The notes below the pieces were generated by a model, which saw only the letters and a list, made by a program, of their open reading frames with translations, made no database searches and was not told the DNA's origin. Positions 1-7,700 of a stretch of DNA of 9,090 bases are shown piece after piece. The stretch covers positions 1 through 9,090 of the forward strand of contig JAZRYC010000139.1 of NCBI GenBank assembly GCA_045600525.1, read 5' to 3'. Source of the stretch: F23-D06 sp045600525. GTDB lineage: Bacteria; Bacteroidota; Bacteroidia; Bacteroidales; WCHB1-69. Each line of letters starts with the position of its first letter. Position 1 is the first letter of the stretch. Both the position numbers and the translations under genes were made by a program.

Positions 1-417
1 AGCTTTGCGCTCTTCCAAAGATTCGCCGCAGCACATCACGGGAACTATATCGTTGATGAGCAATCGGAGCATCTTCTTGAGGACGATAGCGTTGGTTTCG
101 CCAAAATACTTTCTTCTTTCTGAATGACCTACAATGCAGAAGGAAACGTCCATGTCGGCCAGCATCTCTGCGGAAACTTCGCCGGTGTATGCGCCGTTTT
201 CATATTCGCTGACATTTTGAAGACCTGCGTAAAACTGTGCATTGTCGTCGTTTGCATGGTCGGTGACCAGTTCGGCGTAGAGGGTGGGAGGGCAGAGCAC
301 CACCTCGGTTTCCAAGTTATAATTCTCTAATTTTTCTTCGATTTGGCAGATAAGGTCTTCTGCTTCATCAAAGTTCTTGTTCATTTTCCAGTTGCCAATA
401 ACGATTTTAGGTTTCAT
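1..417 (-). CDS. tpiA: Triosephosphate isomerase, N-terminal 139 residues (cut by window edge)
   Basis: Glycolytic and gluconeogenic enzyme of the cytoplasm that interconverts dihydroxyacetone phosphate and glyceraldehyde 3-phosphate. Translation from the ATG at 417 gives MKPKIVIGNWKMN, the classic TIM opening with active-site Asn9 and Lys11. GAYTGEVSAEML follows at residues 75-86, then GHSERR at 97-102 containing the electrophilic His98, and CGE near residue 130. The reading frame stays open to base 1. The family is about 250 residues, so roughly the last 110 residues, including the catalytic glutamate loop, lie outside the window. The start is firm because the protein begins directly with the conserved first beta strand. 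The gene is divergent from the aminopeptidase and has its own TATCTTTG box about 46 bp upstream. Nothing appears broken in the visible part. Identification is by family motifs and is very secure. Confidence 0.97.
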   Translation of the reverse strand, partial: MKPKIVIGNWKMNKNFDEAEDLICQIEEKLENYNLETEVVLCPPTLYAELVTDHANDDNAQFYAGLQNVSEYENGAYTGEVSAEMLADMDVSFCIVGHSERRKYFGETNAIVLKKMLRLLINDIVPVMCCGESLEERKA

Positions 418-462
418 ATTTTTACGTTTTTAATTGATTAAATCCATAAGGAAGAATGGCCG

Positions 463-470
463 CAAAGATA
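463..470 (-). promoter_or_regulatory. Putative -7 box (TATCTTTG) for tpiA
   Basis: On the minus strand these bases read TATCTTTG, matching the Bacteroidota TAnnTTTG -7 element. Transcription would start a few bases further on, leaving a leader of about 40 nt before the ATG at 417. I see no clear TTTG-type -33 element at the usual distance. The box forms the left arm of the 458-491 palindrome. Confidence 0.6.
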
Positions 471-478
471 CAAAATTG

Positions 479-486
479 TATCTTTG
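479..486 (+). promoter_or_regulatory. Putative -7 box (TATCTTTG) for the aminopeptidase operon
   Basis: TATCTTTG followed by CGGCC on the plus strand matches the Bacteroidota -7 element. It lies 22 bp upstream of the ATG at 509, so the leader would be short (under 20 nt). No convincing -33 TTTG is visible. Its position also argues against translation starting at the upstream in-frame ATG at 434, since that codon would not be in the transcript. Confidence 0.65.
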
Positions 487-508
487 CGGCCGTTTAAAAT
501 ATAAGATT

Positions 509-1792
509 ATGCGTTATCAACCTCTACCTTCGAATTTCTATGCCCGCAACCGAAAGAATGTGGTGGGCGAAATGGAGAAAAACTCCGTTGCTGTATTGGT
601 CTCCCATGATGAATATCCTCGTTGCGGAGATACCACGCATCCTTTTCGTCAGAACTCGGATTTGCTGTATTTGTGCGGTATCGATCAGGAAGATACGTTC
701 CTGACGCTCTCCCCCTGGCATCCGAATCCCGCCTATCGTGAGATTCTCTTTATTAAGAATCCCTCTCCCGAAAAGATTGTCTGGTTCGGACATCGCCTCA
801 GCAAGGAACAGGCCTCCCAGCTGTCGGGTGTGCAGACGGTGATGTTTGTGGAGGAATTTGAAGGGGTGCTGAATGACTTGATGATGCATGCCGAACATGT
901 CTATCTCCATATTCCGGAAGATCCACGCATTAAGCCGACCTTCCCGACACAGGAGGTCCGCTTTGCCAATCAGTTGAAAAAGGATTATCCGCTGCACGAT
1001 TTCCGTCGTTTGGCACCGATCCTGTATCCCCTCCGTGCGGTGAAGTCTCCTGAGGAACTCAATACGATGAATAAGGCTTGCGATATTACGCGGTTGGCTT
1101 TTGAACGTGCCCTTAAGGCCATACGCCCAGGTCGCTATGAATATGAAATCGAGGCTGAAATGACCTATGAGATGATCCGAAACGGCGCGACGACCCATTC
1201 TTTCGCTCCGATTATCGCCGCCGGTCCCGATACTTGCATTTTACACTATATCAAAAACGATAAGGTAATGAAGGACGGCGATCTGCTGTTGATGGATTTC
1301 GGTGCCGAATATGCCAATTACGCCGGCGACTGCTCCAGAACGGTTCCCGTCAATGGCCGATTCTCGCCCAGACAGAAGGAGGTCTATCAGGCCGTGCTGT
1401 CGATCTATAAGGAAACGATTCCAAAGTTCAAACCCGGCATGACAATTCATAAAATCAATGATTTTGTCTTCAAAAGAATGGATGAGGAATTGATAAAGTT
1501 AGGTCTCTATACGAAGGAAGATGTGGCCAAACAAGACCCGGAACATCCGTTGTTTAAAAAATACTATATGCACAATACCAGTCACTTTATTGGCTTGGAT
1601 GTGCACGACGTGGGACAACGTGACTGGGTGTTCCAGCCCGGTAACGTGCTGAGTTGCGAACCCGGCATTTATATCGCCGAAGAAGGAATTGGCGTGCGTA
1701 TTGAAACGGATGTGGTGGTGGCCAACAACCCTATCGATCTGATGGCCGGCACACCCGTGGAAATCGAAGAGATTGAAAAACTGATGGCGTAG
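509..1792 (+). CDS. pepP: Xaa-Pro aminopeptidase (aminopeptidase P, M24B family)
   Basis: A 427-residue cytosolic metallopeptidase predicted to remove the N-terminal residue from peptides whose second residue is proline. Residues 5-140 form the aminopeptidase P N-terminal domain (for example YLCGIDQEDTFLTLSP at 54-69). Residues 180-420 form the pita-bread catalytic domain. All five expected metal ligands are visible: Asp263 in MDFGAEY, Asp274 in AGDCSRT, His359 in HNTSHFIGLDVHD, Glu384 in CEPGIYI and Glu399 in IETD. His355 and His366 fit the conserved catalytic-site histidines. The length is normal for the family. I chose the ATG at 509 over the in-frame ATG at 434 because the extra 25 residues would run through the palindromic promoter and have no family counterpart. 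The stop lies 39 bp before the KamB-like gene, with no terminator seen, so the two are probably one transcript. The motif reads HNTSH where many relatives have HGxSH. Confidence 0.95.
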   Translation: MRYQPLPSNFYARNRKNVVGEMEKNSVAVLVSHDEYPRCGDTTHPFRQNSDLLYLCGIDQEDTFLTLSPWHPNPAYREILFIKNPSPEKIVWFGHRLSKEQASQLSGVQTVMFVEEFEGVLNDLMMHAEHVYLHIPEDPRIKPTFPTQEVRFANQLKKDYPLHDFRRLAPILYPLRAVKSPEELNTMNKACDITRLAFERALKAIRPGRYEYEIEAEMTYEMIRNGATTHSFAPIIAAGPDTCILHYIKNDKVMKDGDLLLMDFGAEYANYAGDCSRTVPVNGRFSPRQKEVYQAVLSIYKETIPKFKPGMTIHKINDFVFKRMDEELIKLGLYTKEDVAKQDPEHPLFKKYYMHNTSHFIGLDVHDVGQRDWVFQPGNVLSCEPGIYIAEEGIGVRIETDVVVANNPIDLMAGTPVEIEEIEKLMA

Positions 1793-1831
1793 TCTCTGTT
1801 GGCGTATTGACCATAAATCCTTTTATATATA

Positions 1832-2842
1832 ATGTCCCTTCTCTCTGACATAACCAACTTGAAAAGTCTGTCGATTGTCGGTATGGCTAAGAATACTGGC
1901 AAGACGGTGTGCTTAAACTATGTGTTGGACTTACTACAAAAGACTTCCAAGGTGGTTGCGGTGACCTCTATCGGGTTGGATGGGGAGAAGACCGACCAGG
2001 TGACGCAGACAGAGAAACCGGAAATCGAATTGACGGAGGGCATGTTCTTCATTACGTCGGAGTACCATTATCGTCAACGCCAGCTCCTTTCGGAAATCTG
2101 TCAGGTGTCCGATGAAACCACCTCCCTGGGACGTTTGGTGACGGCCCGCGTCTTGCAAAAAGGCAAGGTGATTCTGACAGGACCGGCCTGTACAGGGCGC
2201 GTGCGACGGCTGATAGACCAAATGCAGGAACTTGGCGTGGACCTGACGATTGTGGATGGCGCCCTATCTCGCAAAAGTCCCGCCTCTCCGGCTGTTACAG
2301 AAGGACTTATTCTGACGACAGGCGCGGCCATTGCTCCTGATCTTTCTTCAGTTGTTCAGAAAACCAAGTTTGTTTATGAACTTACCCAATTGTCGGAATA
2401 TATCACCTCTGATTCGGAAGAACTCATGAATGCGGATGCCGGTATCTATGCGCTGGATGGTGCAGAGATAGTCCGTCTTCCCATTGCGTCTTCCTTGCTG
2501 TTTACAAAATGTAAGGAAATTCTTTTCAGTCATGGTAGCACATTGTTCGTCAGTGGCATTGTGACTGACAATATGCTTGATTATCTGCGCGTGCAGCCCA
2601 ATATCAAGGACATGACCGTCATAGTGAAGGATTTTACCAAGATTTTCACCACGCCGTTTGTCTTACGTGGATTTATACAAAAAGGCGGACGATTGATGGT
2701 GCTTAAACGTCCGTCTCTTTTGGCTATATGCGTGAATCCTGTTTCCCCAACGGGCTTTACGTTGGATTCCGAACATCTCCGTCAGGCATTACAAAGCGAG
2801 GTGGATGTCCCCGTGTATGACGTAATGCAGATGGAGGAATAA
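1832..2842 (+). CDS. P-loop NTPase-like protein, probable KamB-type aminomutase reactivase subunit
   Basis: A 336-residue protein with a nucleotide-binding P-loop at residues 17-25 (GMAKNTGKT) directly after a first hydrophobic strand (LSIVG). A second strand ends in IVDGALSRKS at 140-149, which could serve as a Walker B or switch-like region. The opening SDITNLKSLSIVGMAKN, the TSIGLDGEKTD segment at 45-55, the TEKPEI segment at 60-65 and LTGPA at 115-119 recall KamB. In lysine-fermenting bacteria KamB works with the MutS-like KamC to reactivate B12-dependent lysine 5,6-aminomutase. That assignment is from memory of the family and not from a search. No kamC, kamDE or other lysine fermentation gene is in the window, so a different client enzyme or a general role is possible. 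There is no signal peptide or membrane segment, so the protein is cytosolic. It is probably expressed with the upstream aminopeptidase. The ATG at 1832 is the natural start. Confidence 0.6.
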   Translation: MSLLSDITNLKSLSIVGMAKNTGKTVCLNYVLDLLQKTSKVVAVTSIGLDGEKTDQVTQTEKPEIELTEGMFFITSEYHYRQRQLLSEICQVSDETTSLGRLVTARVLQKGKVILTGPACTGRVRRLIDQMQELGVDLTIVDGALSRKSPASPAVTEGLILTTGAAIAPDLSSVVQKTKFVYELTQLSEYITSDSEELMNADAGIYALDGAEIVRLPIASSLLFTKCKEILFSHGSTLFVSGIVTDNMLDYLRVQPNIKDMTVIVKDFTKIFTTPFVLRGFIQKGGRLMVLKRPSLLAICVNPVSPTGFTLDSEHLRQALQSEVDVPVYDVMQMEE

Positions 2843-2846
2843 TCCT

Positions 2847-4637
2847 CTACATCTTTTCAGGAACATCAATACCCAATAACTTCATACCGTTGTGGATGGT
2901 GTTGGCTACAAACTTCGATATCTGCAGACGGAGCAGGCGCTTTTGTGCGTCTTCCTCTTTCATGATAGGCGTCTCCTGATAGAAGTGGTTGAACTGCTTG
3001 GCCAAGTCATATATGAAGTTGGCGATGAGTGCGGGACTGAAGCTGTCGCCCGCAGAAAGTACGGTTTGGGGATATTTATAGAGAACCTTGATGAGTTGTT
3101 TTTCTTCTCCGTTGAGGGCTATATCGCTGGGTATGTCGGCAGTGAGATCAATGCTCTGCGCTTCTGCTTTCCGCAGCAAGGACTTAATACGTGCGTGCGT
3201 ATATTGGATGAATGGAGCGGTGTTTCCATTGAAGTCAATGGATTCGGCGGGATTGAAGAGCATGTTTTTGGAAGGATCCACTTTCAAAATGAAGTATTTC
3301 AAAGCTCCGAGTCCGACCATTTCATAGAGGGCGTTGGCTTCTTCACTCTCAAAATTGAACTTGCCTAAAGATTCAGTGCTGCTCTTGGCTTCGTTGAACA
3401 TTTGGTCCATGAGGTCGTCGGCATCCACCACGGTGCCTTCCCTGGACTTCATCTTGCCGGAAGGAAGTTCCACCATACCATAGGAAAGATGGTAGATGAA
3501 GTTGCCGAATTCCTTGTTTAGCTTTTTGCCTAAAACCAGTTTCAAAACGTCGAAATGGTAGTTCTGTTCGTTGCCTACCACATAGATCATCTTCTGAGGA
3601 TGAAATTCCTCATAGCGCAATTGGGCGGTGCCTAAGTCTTGTGTCATATATACTGAGGTTCCGTCTTTGCGGAGGAGGACCTTCTCGTCCAGCCCTTCGT
3701 CGGTAAGGTTTACGCGGACGGAGCCGTCTTCGTGTTTGTAGAATGCCCCATTGTCAAGACCTTCTTGAACAAGGGATTTTCCTAGAAGGTAGGTGTTGGA
3801 TTCGTAATAGGTTTTGTTGAAATGGATACCGAGCCTTTCATAGGTGGAGTCAAAACCGGCATACACCCATTGGTTCATCTTCTCCCATAGTGCGCGTACT
3901 TCGGGGTCGCCTGCTTCCCATTTGCGCAGCATTTCGCGTGCTTCCAGCATGATGGAGGCCTGTTGGGCGGCTTCGTCTTCGCTCATACCTTGCTCCATAA
4001 GCGCTTTTTGCTCTTCTTTGTAGTGCTGGTCGAATACGACATAGTATTTGCCTACGAGATGGTCGCCCTTTATTCCGGCGGATTCAGGGGTCTCCCCATT
4101 GCCATAACGCAGCCAGGCTACCATGGACTTGCAGATGTGGATGCCTCGGTCATTGACGAGGTTTACTTGAATGACGGGGTGCCCGCACGCGGCCAAGATT
4201 TGGGACACGGAATGTCCGAGGAGGTTGTTGCGCACATGCCCGAGATGCAAAGGCTTGTTTGTGTTGGGAGAGGAATATTCAATCAACACGGGCGCTTCGT
4301 CTATGGTTGTTCGCTGGCCATAGGCTTTGTTGTTATGGTTGTCCGTCATGTACTGGGTCCAATAACTATCCGCAATGGTTAGGTTGAGGTAACCTTTCAC
4401 TACATTGTAACCTGTAAGGAAATCAACGTTTTCACATAACTTGTCGCCAATTTCCTGAGCAACCATGTCGGGTGCTTTATGTGCCATTTTGACGTAAGGA
4501 AATACTACAATGGTGAGGTCTCCTTCAAATTCCTTTCGAGTAGGTTGGATAAGGGAATTGGAAGCTTCAATATCAATGTTGTAAAGTTCCTTTAAGGTGG
4601 CCTGAAGTGCCTGTGCGAGGGTTGTTTCTAATGTCAT
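2847..4637 (-). CDS. argS: Arginyl-tRNA synthetase
   Basis: A class I aminoacyl-tRNA synthetase of 596 residues that charges tRNA-Arg with arginine in the cytoplasm. Residues about 6-93 form the ArgRS-specific N-terminal domain that contacts the tRNA D-loop. The catalytic Rossmann domain follows, with the ATP-binding signature HLGH at 131-134 preceded by SSPNTNKP. The second signature appears as GKMKSREGTVV at 394-404, a KMSK variant I recognise from related bacterial ArgRS. QDLGTAQLRYEE at 333-344 is also characteristic. The DALR anticodon-binding domain occupies about 470-596 and ends in GIDVPEKM, a normal terminus. The length is as expected and no damage is seen. The ATG at 4637 fits the family, with a TATCTTTG box 22 bp upstream. 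The stop is 4 bp from that of the converging KamB-like gene. Confidence 0.97.
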   Translation of the reverse strand: MTLETTLAQALQATLKELYNIDIEASNSLIQPTRKEFEGDLTIVVFPYVKMAHKAPDMVAQEIGDKLCENVDFLTGYNVVKGYLNLTIADSYWTQYMTDNHNNKAYGQRTTIDEAPVLIEYSSPNTNKPLHLGHVRNNLLGHSVSQILAACGHPVIQVNLVNDRGIHICKSMVAWLRYGNGETPESAGIKGDHLVGKYYVVFDQHYKEEQKALMEQGMSEDEAAQQASIMLEAREMLRKWEAGDPEVRALWEKMNQWVYAGFDSTYERLGIHFNKTYYESNTYLLGKSLVQEGLDNGAFYKHEDGSVRVNLTDEGLDEKVLLRKDGTSVYMTQDLGTAQLRYEEFHPQKMIYVVGNEQNYHFDVLKLVLGKKLNKEFGNFIYHLSYGMVELPSGKMKSREGTVVDADDLMDQMFNEAKSSTESLGKFNFESEEANALYEMVGLGALKYFILKVDPSKNMLFNPAESIDFNGNTAPFIQYTHARIKSLLRKAEAQSIDLTADIPSDIALNGEEKQLIKVLYKYPQTVLSAGDSFSPALIANFIYDLAKQFNHFYQETPIMKEEDAQKRLLRLQISKFVANTIHNGMKLLGIDVPEKM

Positions 4638-4659
4638 AGCGTTTATTGATTAAGGGCGG

Positions 4660-4667
4660 CAAAGATA
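4660..4667 (-). promoter_or_regulatory. Putative -7 box (TATCTTTG) for argS
   Basis: The minus strand reads TATCTTTGCCGCC here, nearly the same as the boxes between tpiA and the aminopeptidase gene. The argS ATG lies 22 bp downstream, so the leader is short. No clear -33 TTTG is present; the expected region is occupied by the terminator of the preceding gene. Confidence 0.6.
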
Positions 4668-4669
4668 CG

Positions 4670-4696
4670 AAAAAAGGACTGCCTTCGCAGCCCTTT
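4670..4696 (-). terminator. Intrinsic terminator of the large secreted-protein gene
   Basis: Read on the minus strand, AAAGGGCTGC pairs with GCAGTCCTTT around a GAAG loop. This gives ten pairs, one of them a G-T wobble, and the 3' arm runs into a tract of six T (4675-4670). It begins 24 bp after the stop codon at 4721, as expected for a rho-independent terminator. On the plus strand the hairpin has a mismatch and no long T tract, so it looks directional. Confidence 0.8.
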
Positions 4697-4720
4697 ATAA
4701 TATTTATAGATGAATATATG

Positions 4721-7700
4721 CTATTCTTTTATGCATCGTACACTAAATCCATTGGCTTTTTCCATGAAGTCGGCTTTGAATGCATAACAATGGCAGTCGG
4801 CTTCGTAGGCAATGGAATGAGAACTGCCGCTGTCATAGGAACTCCATAAGTAGGCGTTTCCAAAGAGATTCTCATAACGATCCATATTGCTGTGATAGTA
4901 TCCGCTTGGAACAAGGGACATTTCTTTAAGGTTGCTGCCACCACCATCTAACCAGTATTCTTCCGTACGAAGTTCGTTCATGTCTATAGAAAGCAACTCT
5001 TCAAAGTCGCTCTGACTTGGCATACGCCATCCATTCGGGCAAACACCTTGTACACTACCTGTTTCGGAGGCGCTGTTCATAGCGGCATCCCAAGTGTACA
5101 GATAACCATAAGTGACAACATCCACAGGACCTTCTGGCGTATGGTAGTAGGTCATTACTTCTGGAATATCAGAACCGTCCGCATACTTCAGGCTGCGGAG
5201 GTTTTTGGTCATCCAGCAGTTGCTGCCCAAACGTACGGAAGGATAGGTGTTTCCTTCGTAATCTTGTGCCACCGGACAGTCTGTATTGGTGATGATTACA
5301 TTTTGTTCACAAGTGGTCGTGTTGCCACAACCGTCTTTGCCAGTCCAAATTACGGTGTAGGTTCCAGGTGTGGTGTATTCATCAGGTGCGTTGTTCCGTA
5401 AAATAATGCTCGATGAATAGGTCGGATCAATTGCGTATAAGAAGTGCACGATGGTGGGCTCAATCAAGGAAACAACGACAGCAGCTTCGCCGATTTCAAT
5501 ATTGCCGAATGCCTCAGCACTGCAGATGAGTTCAAATGCGTAATTTCCATTGTCAGGATCATTGACTGTCACACGGATGGTGTCGGTAGCCTGACAGTTG
5601 CTCTCGGTATTGGTTACAATTAAGATGTAGTCCCCAGTTTGCGTTCCACTGGTGACGGCGATTGCTGGAGATTGTTCGGTTGATGTGTAGCTGTTAGGAC
5701 CAGACCATGCGTAGGTAATGTTGCCACCTGCAGATGAAAGCGAACCATCTAGGACGATAGTGCCATTCTTGCAAACGATATCGTTTTCCACAGAGGCTGC
5801 TGCCGTGGGTATGTCAGGATTTGTTTCAACCGATGTGTTGATGCTCTTGCTGCAGTTGCTTCCAATAGGACGTGCATAAACGGTATATCCGCCAACCACG
5901 TTTTCAAAGGTGTTTTCAGCTTGATAATCTAAACCATTGATGGAATATTCAAAATCACCTGTCGGAGCTGTGATAACAATGACACCATTTGGCTGACCGG
6001 AACATCTGGTACTGGAAATATTGTCAAAGGTGATCTCTTCAGGAGTTTTGTTGATGGTGAGGTTCAAAGTTACCACGGAGTCGCAACCATCAATGGAGGC
6101 CCCTGCGAAGGTGTGTTGCGCTGTTGTGGAGGTGTAGTATGTGGTGCCGTACCATGCAAAAGAGTCGCAAGCGATGGCAATGGTGTCACCTAATGCGGGA
6201 ACGCAGTCGGAGACGGTTACAGTAACGGGAATTTGTTCGGTGGAGCATCCATTGGATGTGCCGATGACCCAGTAGGGCGTGGTTTCGTTTAAGTTCGGGG
6301 TGGTCATTTCAGACTCCGTGTCGCCAGTGCTCCATTCATAGGTGTCTGCGCCGGAGGCGGTAAGGGTGGTCGAGTGTCCAGTTAATATGTTGGTTTCACC
6401 AGAAATGGTGACATCGGGTGTCTGGTTGATCGTAAGGAAGAGCGTATCTACTTGCTCACATCCGTTAGCATCGTTATGGGTATAGAAGTAGGTGCCGGAT
6501 TCGCTGTATATGTTCCCATTGCCGGATTCCCAGGTGTATTCGTCGCAGGCATTAGCGGTTAAGGCTGTATGGGTGGCGTGGTTGATGGTGAGATGCAGTG
6601 TGATAATACTGTCGCAACCACCTGCGTTTATAAGGACGAATGTGGGATTTTCATCTGGTGTTTCCGTATAGGTGTGCTCAGCGCCTTGCGCATCAATATA
6701 GGTGTATGTTTCGCAGGCTGTTACGATGGAGTCTTTATAGGTTGTCTCGCAGGCAGTGGTGAGGGTGAGATGCAGGATAATGATGGAGTCACAGCCATAT
6801 TGGTTGGCGCCGGGCAGCGTGTCGGTGTAGTCGCCCGATTTGGTGTAGGTGTGTCCCCTCCAGGTGTAAGATGTTCCTGCAATGGTTTCTTCAATCTCAT
6901 TGACACTGATGTTCTTGACTGATTTATATAAGGCAATGGGCTGTTGGTTGTTGCTGTAACAGGAGAAAAGTCCGTTGCTTGAATTGTGTTGTAGTAAGTT
7001 ATGAGTGTAGTTGCCTTGAGCCTTTACAGTGGTTGTCCCGTCATTAATGACAATACTCCATGAACTATTATTGTCTATGTTATTTTGGGTCCTAAGATAG
7101 TTGCTACTTGAACTGGCAGCATAGAGATAACCGGAACCTGTGTAGAATGCGAATGTGTTGTCTATGTTGCCATTTTCCAAGGTGATAATTTGTACGTCTG
7201 CACTTGGAGTCAGGGTGTTGTCAAGTTTTGTGATGCTGGCTTGTCCTCTATTGTTGCTATTTTGTGTGGTACTTAATGCAACATTACTGTTTTTTGCGGC
7301 GATAATGATTTTGTCGCCGACGGCAAGATCAGTCGTGGAGGTGACTAATTTCCATGCGTCGCACACGGTTGCAGCCTCAATGGTGATGTTTACAGGTACG
7401 GACTCGCTTTCGCAGCCATTGCTGGTGCCGGTGACGTAGTAAGTGACGTCACCGCTTTCCTGAGGGGTTATGTTTAGAGTGGCAGAACTGCTGAGTGTGG
7501 TTCCTCCTGCGTTCTTCCAAATGTATATGTCGGCCCCTTCCGCCGTAAGGGACAGCGCGTCCCCTAGGGAAATAGAGGTCTCTCCGCTGACGGTGACGAC
7601 GGGTATGCTGTTTACGGTGATCTGTACGGTGTCGCTATAGACGGTTTCTTCAGCGTTGGAGGCAAAATAACGCAAATACCAATCATTGTTTTCGGCAGAC

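Larger units (their letters stand above)
458..491. repeat. 34-bp palindrome spanning the divergent promoters
   Basis: Two perfectly complementary 16-bp arms, GGCCGCAAAGATACAA (458-473) and TTGTATCTTTGCGGCC (476-491), are separated by only two bases. Each arm carries a TATCTTTG -7 box, one per strand, so the dyad axis lies midway between two divergent promoters. Because transcription should start outside the dyad, the palindrome is probably not transcribed as a hairpin by either promoter. A bidirectional promoter, or an operator for a dimeric regulator covering both, is inference. A terminator role is unlikely because no gene converges here. Confidence 0.8.

Noticed and set aside
458..491. The palindrome as an intrinsic terminator
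   Set aside because: The genes on both sides are divergent, there is no T tract, and the arms match promoter boxes.
434..508. In-frame upstream ATG that would extend the aminopeptidase by 25 residues
   Set aside because: The extension is encoded by the palindromic promoter region, lies upstream of the likely transcription start and has no counterpart in the family.
524..1198. Long antisense reading frame of 224 codons inside the aminopeptidase gene
   Set aside because: The plus strand carries a full set of M24B motifs; the antisense protein shows no recognisable family features.
2834..2847. GAGGA...TCCTC inverted repeat across the two convergent stop codons
   Set aside because: A 5-bp stem with no T tract on either strand is too weak to call a terminator.
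6569..6922. Plus-strand reading frames opposite the repeats of the secreted protein
   Set aside because: They are shadows of the repetitive minus-strand coding sequence and are low-complexity Gly/Val-rich.
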